The notes beneath the pieces are model-generated. The model saw only the letters and a list, made by a program, of their open reading frames with translations, searched no databases and was not told the DNA's origin. Made by a program: the position numbers and the translations under genes. Source: Akkermansia muciniphila (GTDB lineage Bacteria > Verrucomicrobiota > Verrucomicrobiia > Verrucomicrobiales > Akkermansiaceae). Taken from it: a stretch of DNA of 64,000 nt. Below are positions 15,559 to 23,869 of this stretch, in pieces. Within the stretch, counting starts at the first letter, position 1, and each line of letters begins with the position of its first letter. The stretch covers positions 124,001 through 188,000 of the forward strand of contig CAMDCV010000001.1 of assembly GCA_945890645.1 (NCBI GenBank), in the 5' to 3' direction.

Positions 15559-18054
15559 TTAGTCTGCTAGAAAGACTTCGCGGGGCTTGGCACCTTCACC
15601 CGGGCCGATGAGACCGCGGCTTTCAAGAATGTCCATCATGCGTGCGGCTCGCGTGTAGCCGAGACGCAAACGACGCTGTAGCAGTGATGTGCTGGCTTTT
15701 TGCTCTTGGCGAACCACTTCGATGCATTTGATCACTAACTCTTCATCGACGTCGGAATCTTCGCCCTCTTCGCCATCGCCGAAGTTACCACTCTCGATGG
15801 CTTTGTGAATGTCAGACTCGAAATTCGGCTTGCCAAAGGCAGAGCAATGTTCCACCAGGCGCTCGACTTCGGCATCGGACACGAAAGCTCCTTGCGAGCG
15901 TTCGAGTTTAGCGGAACCGGGTGGCAGGTAAAGCATATCCCCCTTGCCGACGAGCTTGTCCGCGCCTTTGGTGTCGAGGATCACGCGGGAGTCGAGCTGT
16001 GAGGATACTTGGAACGCAATGCGGCAGGGAATGTTAGCCTTGATGATGCCTGTCACCACATCAGCGCGTGGGGTTTGTGTGGCGATGATCAAGTGGATGC
16101 CAGCGGCGCGGGCTTTTTGTGCGATGCGGGCAATGCAGCCCTCCACATCCGCGGGCGCGGTCTGCATGAGGTCGGCCAACTCATCAATGAGAACGACAAT
16201 GTAAGGAAAACGATCAGGGAGTTTGTCATCGTCGGGGATGATTTGATCTTCATCTTCCTCAGGTCCGAGTTCGCCAGATTCGAGAGAGGCCGCGATGGAC
16301 TCGATTTCGTCCATGTCGGGCTCCGGCTCGGGCTCAGGTTCGACAAAGGGCAAATCACCCATGACGGTTTTTTCCGGGCGCGGACGGCTGTTGTAACCAT
16401 CGAAATTGCGCACACCGACTTTGGCAAAAATGCGGTAGCGTTTTTCCATTTCGTTCACCACCCACTTGAGGGCGGCGACAGTTTTTTTCGGGTCGGTCAC
16501 CACCGGCACTACGAGATGGGGCAGTTTATTGTAAATCTGCATCTCCACCACTTTCGGGTCCACCATGATGAAACGCAGCTCATCCGGACCGAATTTGAAG
16601 AGAATCGAGGCGATGATCGAATTGATGCAAACCGATTTGCCCGAGCCTGTGGCACCAGCGACCAATAAGTGCGGCATCGCCGCAAGGTCGCCAATGACAG
16701 TTTTGCCATAAACATCCTTGCCGAGGGCGAGAGGGATTTTTTTCTTCGCCGAGCGGAATTCCGGGTCTTGTAGCAGTTCGCGTAGGGGCACGGCGACTTT
16801 GTTCGTATTAGCGATTTCAATGCCGACGGTGTCCTTGCCAGGAATCGGTGCGAGGATGTTGATGCGTTCCGCGCGGGTGGAGCGGGCGAGGTCCGCTTCG
16901 AGCTGGGAAATGCGCGAAACCCTCATGCCAGGCGGTGGGTAAATTTCGTAACGGGTAATCGTCGGACCGCGTGTGATGTCTCCCGGTGTCACGTCGATAT
17001 TGAACGATTTCAAGGTATCGATGATGTTTTTCTGGATCGAAAGCAATTCGTCTTTGTCGGCCTCGGGCGCATCAGGGCTGTCATCGATGTCGAGCAAGTC
17101 AAAGCCCGGCAATTCGTAATTTTCAAAGCCTGTCGTTGAGAGCGTGAGGTCGGGGTCGACCTTGCGTTCAAATGGTTTATCGCCCGGTTGCGGTGCGGCA
17201 GGGCGGCGCGTGGAGGCATCGATGATTTTGGGTGTCGGCGTGCTGACAAGCGGCAGAAACTGTTGATTTTCCCCGGCAGAAGGTTGAAACAATGGTTTGA
17301 AATGACCGTTTTCTTCGGCGGGAGATGGATTTGTGGGGCTGCGGTCGCGCTTGCGTCGTTCCTTTTCCGATTCGCGCTCCTGGAGACGTTGATTTTCACG
17401 TTCTTGCAAGGAGCGAGCTTCTTCGCGTTGCAGTCGTTTGGCGTGCCATTTTCGGCAAGTCAGCGTCCAGCATGCGCGCGCGAACTGGATGGGAGAAACG
17501 CCGGTGATCATGATGAGGGCGATTCCATAAAGACTCGTTAGCAAGATCAGGCTGCCGATTTTTCCCAGCAGCATGGCGAAAACGTATTCACCCAGTCCCT
17601 TGCCGAGAATGCCGCCAGGGCCGGGGATTACGTAGAGTTTTTTCCACTCGGTGAAAAAGACGTCTGAGACATGCAGTAGTGAGGCGGCGCTGAGGATCAG
17701 CACTGCGAAGCCGATCAGTGTACGACCCCAGAGTCGGGCATTGAAAAGCAGTTTCGCGAGACCAAACCAAAGCAAAGCTACGGGAATCAGGTAGCCAGCG
17801 GCGCCGAGCATGAGCATCTGCGCGGCACCGACTAAGGCTCCGACGGGACCGATTAAATTTTGGCGTTCGACGCCAGCGGGGTGACCACTGATTCCGAGAA
17901 TTCCCGCGATGGGGGCATCGTGCGGGGTGTAAGAAACCAGCGACAGCAAAGCAACCAGACCCGCGATCAACAGCACAATGCCGATGATTTCACTATTGCG
18001 TTTGTCTGGTTCCGGCGGTGGGTCGCCGCGCTTGATATTTTCGTTTTTTGCCAT
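15559..18054 (-). CDS. ftsK: DNA translocase FtsK/SpoIIIE
   Basis: Septal DNA pump coordinating chromosome segregation and dimer resolution with division. 831 residues from ATG 18054 (MAKNENIKRG); a longer open frame to 18324 overlaps the divergent upstream region and is unlikely. Four membrane helices in the first 190 residues, then a charged Q/E/R linker (about 205-330), the FtsK alpha domain, Walker A VAGATGSGKSVCIN (about 465-478), Walker B YIVVLIDELADLM (about 615-627) and a C-terminal gamma winged helix (CIEVVRQEQKASTSLLQRRL, YTRAARMMDILE). Odd: a strongly acidic stretch (about 563-611, including EPEPEPEP and GPEEDEDQ) is inserted between the Walker motifs. Confidence 0.94.
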   Translation of the reverse strand: MAKNENIKRGDPPPEPDKRNSEIIGIVLLIAGLVALLSLVSYTPHDAPIAGILGISGHPAGVERQNLIGPVGALVGAAQMLMLGAAGYLIPVALLWFGLAKLLFNARLWGRTLIGFAVLILSAASLLHVSDVFFTEWKKLYVIPGPGGILGKGLGEYVFAMLLGKIGSLILLTSLYGIALIMITGVSPIQFARACWTLTCRKWHAKRLQREEARSLQERENQRLQERESEKERRKRDRSPTNPSPAEENGHFKPLFQPSAGENQQFLPLVSTPTPKIIDASTRRPAAPQPGDKPFERKVDPDLTLSTTGFENYELPGFDLLDIDDSPDAPEADKDELLSIQKNIIDTLKSFNIDVTPGDITRGPTITRYEIYPPPGMRVSRISQLEADLARSTRAERINILAPIPGKDTVGIEIANTNKVAVPLRELLQDPEFRSAKKKIPLALGKDVYGKTVIGDLAAMPHLLVAGATGSGKSVCINSIIASILFKFGPDELRFIMVDPKVVEMQIYNKLPHLVVPVVTDPKKTVAALKWVVNEMEKRYRIFAKVGVRNFDGYNSRPRPEKTVMGDLPFVEPEPEPEPDMDEIESIAASLESGELGPEEDEDQIIPDDDKLPDRFPYIVVLIDELADLMQTAPADVEGCIARIAQKARAAGIHLIIATQTPRADVVTGIIKANIPCRIAFQVSSQLDSRVILDTKGADKLVGKGDMLYLPPGSAKLERSQGAFVSDAEVERLVEHCSAFGKPNFESDIHKAIESGNFGDGEEGEDSDVDEELVIKCIEVVRQEQKASTSLLQRRLRLGYTRAARMMDILESRGLIGPGEGAKPREVFLAD

Positions 18055-18228
18055 AGCTGCGGAGGCAGCGGTAGAATGAACCTCTTTGAGTGCTGCGGCA
18101 AGCCTGATTTTTAAGAAACTTGAACAAATTGTCCTCCAGCGTAGCAACAGCTTGGGGGTGGAAATGTTTAGCAGCGGCGCGCCGATTCTTTTTTTGGACA
18201 TTTGGTCATCTGTCGTTACAATGACGAT

Positions 18229-18510
18229 ATGCCTGACAAGAAAAAGATTGCCGATTTGCATTTCATGGATGCGCGCTGCAAATTGATCGATCTCGCCGCG
18301 TTTTTTGATCGGATGGACCGGCACGAGGGGAATCCCGACTACCGCGATCTGGCGCTGCGCCAGGCGGTGCCGTTGTTGCTGGAGAATCGACCCGACCGTG
18401 CCAAGGCGATTCTCGACCTTTTATCCGACGAGAGTGCGGAATTGCTGGAATCCGCACCCTATCAAGGGGCCTTTGGGGCGCCGATGCCGAAGAAGGGAGG
18501 TGCGCAGTGA
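18229..18510 (+). CDS. small conserved-looking partner of the TatD-like hydrolase
   Basis: 93 residues from ATG 18229 (MPDKKKIADLHFMDARCKLI). Predicted mainly helical and cytoplasmic, with an arginine/acidic core (DRMDRHEGNPDYRDLALRQA) and the sequence ENRPDRAKAILDLLSDESAE. No known domain is recognised. It overlaps the following EboB-like gene (TGA overlaps GTG at 18507-18510), indicating translational coupling. In ebo clusters the gene before eboB is eboA, but this protein is much smaller and is not recognisably EboA. Confidence 0.65.
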   Translation: MPDKKKIADLHFMDARCKLIDLAAFFDRMDRHEGNPDYRDLALRQAVPLLLENRPDRAKAILDLLSDESAELLESAPYQGAFGAPMPKKGGAQ

Positions 18511-19307
18511 AATACATCGAACCCCATGCTCACATGGTCAGTCGTACGACTGATGACTACCAAAAACTGGCCATCGCAGGGTGCGAAATCTTGTGCGAGC
18601 CGGCGTTTTGGGCAGGGTTTGATCGATCATCGGCGCAAGGATTTTACGATTACTTCCGACAGCTCACGGAATATGAGCCGAAGCGTGCGGAAAAATTTGG
18701 CATCAAGCATTACTGCTGGCTGTGCATCAATCCGAAGGAGGCCGACGATCCGGTGTTCGCCCGCGAGGTGATGAGTTTGATTCCTGATTTTTTGCAACGA
18801 AATACCGTGCTCGGCATTGGTGAGATCGGGTTGAACAAGAATACGCGCAATGAATTGACGATTTTTGAGGAGCACGTGCAGATTGCCTTGCAATACGACT
18901 TGCCGATTTTGATTCACACGCCGCATTTGGAGGACAAAAAAAAGGGTACGAAATTGATACTTGATGCCCTGGCGAATTTTTCCTCATTGCAGCGAGAAAA
19001 AGTGATCATCGATCACGTGGAAGAACACACGGCTGCGATGGTGCTCGACCAAGGCTATTGGGCCGGGATGACGCTTTATCCCGAATCGAAGTGCACGCCG
19101 AATCGCGCGATCGACATGTTAGAGACTCTTGGTAGCGATCGTCTATGGTTGAACTCCGCCTGCGATTGGGGTGTTTCTGATCCCTTGGCGGTTCCGAAGT
19201 GCGCTTTGGAAATGAAAAAGCGCGAACACAGTGCCGCTTTTATCGAAGAGGTTTGCTACCACAATCCGGCGCGTTTCTTATCGCAGTCGAAAAATTTCTC
19301 GCTGTAA
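18507..19307 (+). CDS. TatD-family metal-dependent hydrolase, EboB-like
   Basis: 266-residue amidohydrolase-fold protein with a GTG start overlapping the upstream stop. Metal ligands are suggested by His7 and His9 (EPHAHM), Glu in GIGEIGLNK, His in ILIHTPHLEDKKKGT, His in VIIDHVEEH and Asp in SACDWGVSDPLAVPK. The segments MVSRTTDDYQKLA, CEPAFWAGF, HYCWLCINPKEA and WGVSDPLAVPK match the EboB branch, as I recall it, rather than the DNase TatD. Ebo proteins are linked to export or processing of small precursors such as scytonemin intermediates. The other ebo genes (UbiA-like, DHQS-like) are not nearby, so its role here is open. Confidence 0.8.
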   Translation: MKYIEPHAHMVSRTTDDYQKLAIAGCEILCEPAFWAGFDRSSAQGFYDYFRQLTEYEPKRAEKFGIKHYCWLCINPKEADDPVFAREVMSLIPDFLQRNTVLGIGEIGLNKNTRNELTIFEEHVQIALQYDLPILIHTPHLEDKKKGTKLILDALANFSSLQREKVIIDHVEEHTAAMVLDQGYWAGMTLYPESKCTPNRAIDMLETLGSDRLWLNSACDWGVSDPLAVPKCALEMKKREHSAAFIEEVCYHNPARFLSQSKNFSL

Positions 19308-19382
19308 CAAAAAAGCGTCTCCGCGGATCGTGTGAGATGGCATAAACGAACAAAGTATCCAAAAATCAGTAAATTCAACCAG

Positions 19383-19399
19383 TCTGTTAGTCTAACAGA
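19383..19399. promoter_or_regulatory. 17-bp palindrome upstream of the ATPase-protease operon
   Basis: TCTGTTAG-T-CTAACAGA: perfect 8-bp arms around a 1-bp centre, 114 bp before the ATPase start. It is a candidate operator in the 205-bp gap ahead of the defence-like operon. No regulator gene is adjacent. Confidence 0.4.
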
Positions 19400-19513
19400 A
19401 GATAAAAATGCGCATTTCCAAGGACCGATCCCATTCAAGCGAATATCTTTAAAATTTGTCCTTCACACTACCCTATTATCTATTAGGATGACGCACCGCA
19501 ATGGGAAGCAAAA

Positions 19514-20563
19514 ATGGCTGAAGGCGACATCATAAGGGGATTACTTAAAAGCCACGTTCAGAAGGACGAAGATGGATTTAGAAGGGCTGCGTCAGCACTT
19601 ATTGCCAACGAAAGAAAACTGAATCATCGTCTGTTGGCTGACGATCTTGAGCGCCTCCTCAATGGGCGCATCAACGGAAACAATCTTTCAAAGGAAATGC
19701 ATGAATTTCAGATTCCAAAAGACAAAGAGCATGGTCTACCTCTTGTCTCGCTCGCGGAATCTCAAGTTACTTGGGATTCTCTCGTTTACCCTCCGAAGAT
19801 AACTGCTGCATTGCAACAGTGCGTTGCCGAAAATAATAAGAGAGAGCTTCTTATGAGTGCAGGGGTAGCGCCTAAGCAAAAAATCCTGCTTCATGGTCCG
19901 CCAGGGTGTGGAAAGACAATCTCTGCCGGCGCAATCGCATCAGATTTGGGTCTACCCTTAGCAACTGTCAGATTGGATTCGGTGATGTCTTCATTTTTAG
20001 GCCAGACAGCGTCCAACCTTAGACGCGTTTTCGATTTCATCGAGTCGTCTAAATTCGTAGTGCTTTTTGACGAATGCGATACCTTTGCAAAGGAGCGCTC
20101 TTTAGGAAACGAGCACGGGGAATTACTCAGGGTAGTATCCTCGTTGCTCCAGATGATGGATGGATTCAAGGGTGAGAGCGTTATAATTTTTGCGACCAAC
20201 CACCAGCAACTGCTTGATTCCGCTCTTTGGAGGAGATTTGACTTAATTTTAGAGCTGGGTAAACCCACGAGCCAAGATCGGGTTTTGTTACTCCGAAAAT
20301 TTCTTTGCTCGCTTCGGGTCCAGACCAAAGTAACAGACAAATATGCTAGAGCGATGGAAGGAGCAACTGGAGCAGACCTAAAGTGGTTTTCCCAAGAAAT
20401 CATCCGGCACTGTGTAATTGAAGGGAAGTCGGAAGCCACTCCAAAAGAGTTCGAAATAGCCAAAGAATCTCTGATCTTACGGACCAAGTCTCTCTCAGGT
20501 AGGGAGGACAGCAGCCGACCGATAAAAAAACGGGTGTCGAGGACCAACCCCCAATCCGGGTAA
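19514..20563 (+). CDS. AAA+ ATPase of an IetAS-like defence pair
   Basis: 349 residues. The N-terminal helical part (1-80) is followed by a classic AAA module: Walker A GPPGCGKT (128-135), Walker B FVVLFDECDTFAKE (about 179-192), sensor-1 VIIFATNHQQLLD, arginine-finger-like WRRFD, and a C-terminal helical lid. It is followed 7 bp later by a subtilisin-like protease. The pair AAA ATPase plus S8 protease is the architecture described as IetAS, an anti-phage system; by analogy the ATPase may recognise or remodel a target and pass it to the protease. Codon and base use are visibly more AT-rich than in flanking genes, suggesting horizontal acquisition. The system name rests on architecture, not on a search. 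Confidence 0.82.
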   Translation: MAEGDIIRGLLKSHVQKDEDGFRRAASALIANERKLNHRLLADDLERLLNGRINGNNLSKEMHEFQIPKDKEHGLPLVSLAESQVTWDSLVYPPKITAALQQCVAENNKRELLMSAGVAPKQKILLHGPPGCGKTISAGAIASDLGLPLATVRLDSVMSSFLGQTASNLRRVFDFIESSKFVVLFDECDTFAKERSLGNEHGELLRVVSSLLQMMDGFKGESVIIFATNHQQLLDSALWRRFDLILELGKPTSQDRVLLLRKFLCSLRVQTKVTDKYARAMEGATGADLKWFSQEIIRHCVIEGKSEATPKEFEIAKESLILRTKSLSGREDSSRPIKKRVSRTNPQSG

Positions 20564-20570
20564 AAATAAT

Positions 20571-22967
20571 ATGGACCGCGATCGCCAGCACTTACCCCTC
20601 CCCATAGCCTCTTCTCCCTTAACCCGTCGGAAAAGACCGGCTCCGACAAGGCCGCGAGGTGATCGAGCTTCTCACGGAGCGCAAATATTAGAAGAGGCTG
20701 CTGTGGTCAGTATCGCGCTTCTAAAACGTGCAGCGCCTCCACTAGCGGGACTGAACCCGGCAAACATTTTCAAATTACAGTTAGTCGAGGGACGCCAATT
20801 AGACGATGATCAGATTCGTTTGATGGGTTTAAGTGTTTTGTCGAAGACACCTGGAGGAGCAATAATTGTTGGCAGTCCCGATTCGGAATTAACAGCCCTT
20901 CTCGCACGACTCTCAAGTTACGCTGCGCCAAATGGCCCAAAGTACGGGGAGTTTGATTCGGTTGAGTCTATCTCGGTCATCGAGGCAAATGACAGGATTG
21001 GCCATCGCCTCAGGCAAAATCCCGTAAAAATGGGAGAGATCGCGGCATTGGATGTTGAGCTATGGCGATGGGACGAAAAATCAAAATGTACTACACAATT
21101 GTCTGAACTGCAGATGGCATTGCAGGATGCCGGGATGTCAATGCCCGATTATTGGTTGGGAGAAGGAATCTGCATTGCGAGGATTAAAGTGGATGCAGAA
21201 ACCCTTAAGGCGATTTCTGAATGGCCAGCGATTAAAGAAATCGAAAGACGTCCCGAACCTGAATTTTCTGTCTCAGAGTATTTAAATCTGACAGCCAACG
21301 ATCTAACAATTTCTCCGCTACCGGAAAATCCGGTGGGTATTTTAGTCTTCGACAGTGGTGTAACCTCAGGGCATCCGCTATTACAATCATTCATTGGTGA
21401 CGCTCAGGTTTTCTCGGAAGCTTTTATCGCCAAGCATATTTCGGGCACGCAAGATGACTCTGGCCATGGCACCTGCGTAGCTGGTCTGGCTGTATATGGA
21501 AATTGCCTTGAGGCCATCCGAAGTGGGGTATGGAAACCTCATGCTCAACTGTTTTCAGCGAGAGTCTTGGACAATAACAGCGAGTACGATGATGATTCGC
21601 TCATAGAGACTCAGTTCGAGAAAGCACTTCTGTATTTTCTGGAAAATTACCCTTCAATAAGGATTGTAAACCTGTCCTTGGGATCTTGCTACGACAAGCT
21701 AGGAGAATCTCGTCATCAGCTTCGCTTCGCTGCCGTCCTGGATGAAATCGCTTGGAGATACCGAGACAGAGAAGTGGTTTTTGTGGTGGCAGCCGGCAAT
21801 ATTCCGGATCCCAGCAACAGCGAAATCGAAGAAGTAGCAGAGAACTATCCCCATTATTTGATGGATCAGGCATGCCGTCTTACCGATCCCGCAAGTTCAG
21901 CTTTGGCCTTAACGATCGGTGGCATTTCTTGTGGTATAATTGCGAATTACCGGACGGAAGGGATCGTCTCTATTCTTGTCAGCGGGGGGAAAGGTAATCC
22001 TTCTCCATTCACACGCATAGGGCCGGGATTCAATAATGCAATTAAACCGGAACTTGTAGAGGAAGCCGGAGACTATGTCATAGAAGCTGGGGGGATATAT
22101 CGAAGACACGGTGTCCTCTCGTTAAATCGGGATATCGCCACCAGTTTACTTACACAACGCCATGGTTCGAGCTTTGCTGCTCCACTAGTTGCAAATATGG
22201 CGGCTAGAATTTCTCAAGCTTACCCACAACACTCCAGCAATTTAGTTCGCGCTCTCTTGGTGCATTCCGCAAGAATTCCATCTCAAAGGCCGGACTACTT
22301 TCCTGCAAATAACCACGCACCGGAGAATCTAAAGACCTATGGCTATGGTCGGCCATTTTTGGATACGGCCTTGGCAGCTGCTGGAAATGACGCGTGGCTC
22401 CTAAATGAAGGTACTATCAGCCTAGATAGTTTTCTAGTTTTTGAACTTCCTGGCATTCCCGCAGAGTTCGTTTCCACAAAAGGAAAAAGGAGATTGGCTG
22501 TCACTGTGGCCTTTGATCCCCCCACGCGTGCAAGTAGAGCAGATAGCTATCTGGGTGTAACAATGGAATATTCGCTCTGGAAAAATATAAGCCTTGTCAC
22601 ACTGCAAGATGCATTCAGAAACTGGAACCGAGACGAAAAGGAAGCCTTAGAAGATGGAGTGCCACCCGGATTGACAGGACTCCCTGGGAAAATTGATCTT
22701 GTGCCGAAAAGTGGCGTACGCAACACGAGCACTGTTCAGCATTCATGGGTTGAGCTTCAAAAAGCTGGAAATCTAGTGCCTGAAAGTCCACTCTACCTCG
22801 TGTTAGTATGCCAAAGAAAATGGGCGCCCGCCGAAATTGAGAACCAACGATATTCGGTAGTTATGTCCATTTCGCACGAAGACAAAAGTATTGATCTCCA
22901 TGCGGCGCTTCGACTTCAGCCAAAAATTCAAGCGATTCTTACAGCTCGCGGTAGAGCGCAATCATAA
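20571..22967 (+). CDS. subtilisin-like (S8) serine protease of an IetAS-like defence pair
   Basis: 798 residues without a signal peptide, so probably cytoplasmic. The catalytic triad is complete: Asp in ILVFDSGVTSGHP (about 260), His in DSGHGTCVAGLA (about 298) and Ser in RHGSSFAAPLVANMAAR (about 534), with the oxyanion Asn region VVAAGNIPDPSN. About 240 residues precede the protease domain (no typical prodomain recognised) and about 200 residues of beta-rich sequence follow it. It lies 7 bp after the AAA ATPase and shares its lower GC. Intact active sites argue for a working enzyme; its target is unknown. Confidence 0.85.
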   Translation: MDRDRQHLPLPIASSPLTRRKRPAPTRPRGDRASHGAQILEEAAVVSIALLKRAAPPLAGLNPANIFKLQLVEGRQLDDDQIRLMGLSVLSKTPGGAIIVGSPDSELTALLARLSSYAAPNGPKYGEFDSVESISVIEANDRIGHRLRQNPVKMGEIAALDVELWRWDEKSKCTTQLSELQMALQDAGMSMPDYWLGEGICIARIKVDAETLKAISEWPAIKEIERRPEPEFSVSEYLNLTANDLTISPLPENPVGILVFDSGVTSGHPLLQSFIGDAQVFSEAFIAKHISGTQDDSGHGTCVAGLAVYGNCLEAIRSGVWKPHAQLFSARVLDNNSEYDDDSLIETQFEKALLYFLENYPSIRIVNLSLGSCYDKLGESRHQLRFAAVLDEIAWRYRDREVVFVVAAGNIPDPSNSEIEEVAENYPHYLMDQACRLTDPASSALALTIGGISCGIIANYRTEGIVSILVSGGKGNPSPFTRIGPGFNNAIKPELVEEAGDYVIEAGGIYRRHGVLSLNRDIATSLLTQRHGSSFAAPLVANMAARISQAYPQHSSNLVRALLVHSARIPSQRPDYFPANNHAPENLKTYGYGRPFLDTALAAAGNDAWLLNEGTISLDSFLVFELPGIPAEFVSTKGKRRLAVTVAFDPPTRASRADSYLGVTMEYSLWKNISLVTLQDAFRNWNRDEKEALEDGVPPGLTGLPGKIDLVPKSGVRNTSTVQHSWVELQKAGNLVPESPLYLVLVCQRKWAPAEIENQRYSVVMSISHEDKSIDLHAALRLQPKIQAILTARGRAQS

Positions 22968-23010
22968 AAGTGCATTGCTGAAAAGAAGGGCAAATGGAGT
23001 CATAGTTCTC

Positions 23011-23047
23011 GGGTCAACAATTTTTGTCAATCGGAGAGACCTGACCC
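23011..23047. repeat. REP-like inverted repeat (GGGTCA...TGACCC)
   Basis: A 37-bp element beginning GGGTCAACAATTTTTG and ending AGAGACCTGACCC. The ends GGGTCA/TGACCC are complementary, and an inner near-palindrome AACAATTTTTGTCAA is present. GGGTCAGGTCTC-type ends resemble repeats mobilised by REP-associated tyrosine transposases (recalled similarity, not searched). No transposase gene is adjacent. Confidence 0.4.
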
Positions 23048-23255
23048 GGATGACAGTTCTTAAAGGTCTTCTTTCGCGGTCAATGGTTGGCGAATCGTGT
23101 GTGACTTCAACCGCAGAGTGCCTCTCCGGGGGCAGTCAGCGCATAGTAACATTTTCATTTTTCGTTAGATTTTTTCTCCTTGCATTTGTGTCGTTCAGCG
23201 GTTATCAAGGCAGAAGCGTCTTTCGCTTGTCATTGTCTTTGGGATGTATCCAACC

Positions 23256-23295
23256 GGCAAGATGCCCGTTTGCCGAGACAGACAAGATGTCTGTC
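23256..23295. repeat. two tandem mini-hairpins with CAAGATG core
   Basis: GGCA-AGA-TGCC at 23256-23266 and GACAGACA-AGA-TGTCTGTC at 23277-23295 share the same AGA loop and CAAGATG centre, 10 bp apart. They look like a dispersed palindromic repeat unit. They are non-coding. Confidence 0.45.
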
Positions 23296-23324
23296 CTCCG
23301 TTTCCTTCATGCCTATGCCTACCC

Positions 23325-23357
23325 AAAAAAAACGCGGTGACCACTGGGGCCACCGCG
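23325..23357 (-). terminator. intrinsic terminator of the leftward exported gene
   Basis: Reading leftward: CGCGGTG at 23357-23351 pairs with CACCGCG at 23339-23333 (the stem continues with one mismatch and GG/CC), followed by eight T residues (23332-23325). It lies 21 bp after the stop of the gene ending at 23379. Confidence 0.8.
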
Positions 23358-23378
23358 CTGAATCGTTGCGGAATATTT

Positions 23379-23837
23379 TTAGAGGCCTCGGTAAGCGTAT
23401 TGCATGACGTAGTGAGCGCCGTTGTAGGTGCTGTTGAACATGGTCACTTTGAGGTAATACGTGCCGGTCCAACGCGGTGTGATCCGCGCGACAGCGAGAG
23501 CGCTATTGTCACTATCAGACGCGATGAAGTTGCCGCGCTCGTCATAGACTGCGAGGTCGACATCATAGGCATCTTCGCATCCGCTGGCGGCGAGTGCGTA
23601 GGTATTACCGGCGTAGAGCGTTGTGGCGATCACCACCGAACCACCACGGCGCAGAAGTCCTTGCGAAAAGGTGTCGCGGCATTCCCAGCCCTGGCGTTTG
23701 AGGCCCACAAACAAGGCGGCAGCCGTGTAGCGCGCTCCGGCTACCGAAGCGGAGGAGAATTGCATGGGAAGCATGGCAAAAAGCAAGCCTGCGACCAAAC
23801 CACGAATCGTATTGCGTTGGAAAAATGATGTTTTCAT
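23379..23837 (-). CDS. small exported protein, PPC-like beta-sandwich
   Basis: 152 residues with a signal peptide (about 1-30, ending SSASVAGA). The mature part reads QGLLRRGGSVVIATTLYAG, YDVDLAVYDERGNFIASDSDNSALAVARITP (in parts) and WTGTYYLKVTMFNS. This is the pattern of a bacterial pre-peptidase C-terminal (PPC) domain, a beta-sandwich with acidic DxDxxVYD-type turns. Here it stands alone instead of following a protease. Two cysteines (CRDTF and GCEDAYD) might form a disulfide. It is preceded by another exported orphan on the same strand and followed by a strong terminator. Confidence 0.7.
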   Translation of the reverse strand: MKTSFFQRNTIRGLVAGLLFAMLPMQFSSASVAGARYTAAALFVGLKRQGWECRDTFSQGLLRRGGSVVIATTLYAGNTYALAASGCEDAYDVDLAVYDERGNFIASDSDNSALAVARITPRWTGTYYLKVTMFNSTYNGAHYVMQYAYRGL

Positions 23838-23869
23838 AAATGTAGTGAAATGTGTTTGAGGAGTATGGA

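Larger units (their letters stand above)
22968..23378. other. 410-bp intergenic region with repeat-like elements
   Basis: No gene is supported. The stretch holds a REP-like inverted repeat (23011-23047), two tandem small hairpins with a shared CAAGATG core (23256-23295), and a terminator for the leftward gene (23325-23357). It is the right-hand flank of the lower-GC ATPase-protease cassette and could be its insertion boundary. Confidence 0.6.

Noticed and set aside
16009-16668. 219-codon plus-strand frame
   Set aside because: Antisense of the ftsK motor domain, including its acidic insertion.
22891-23340. 149-codon frame crossing the end of the S8 protease
   Set aside because: Starts inside the protease gene, runs through palindromic repeats, and has no domain.
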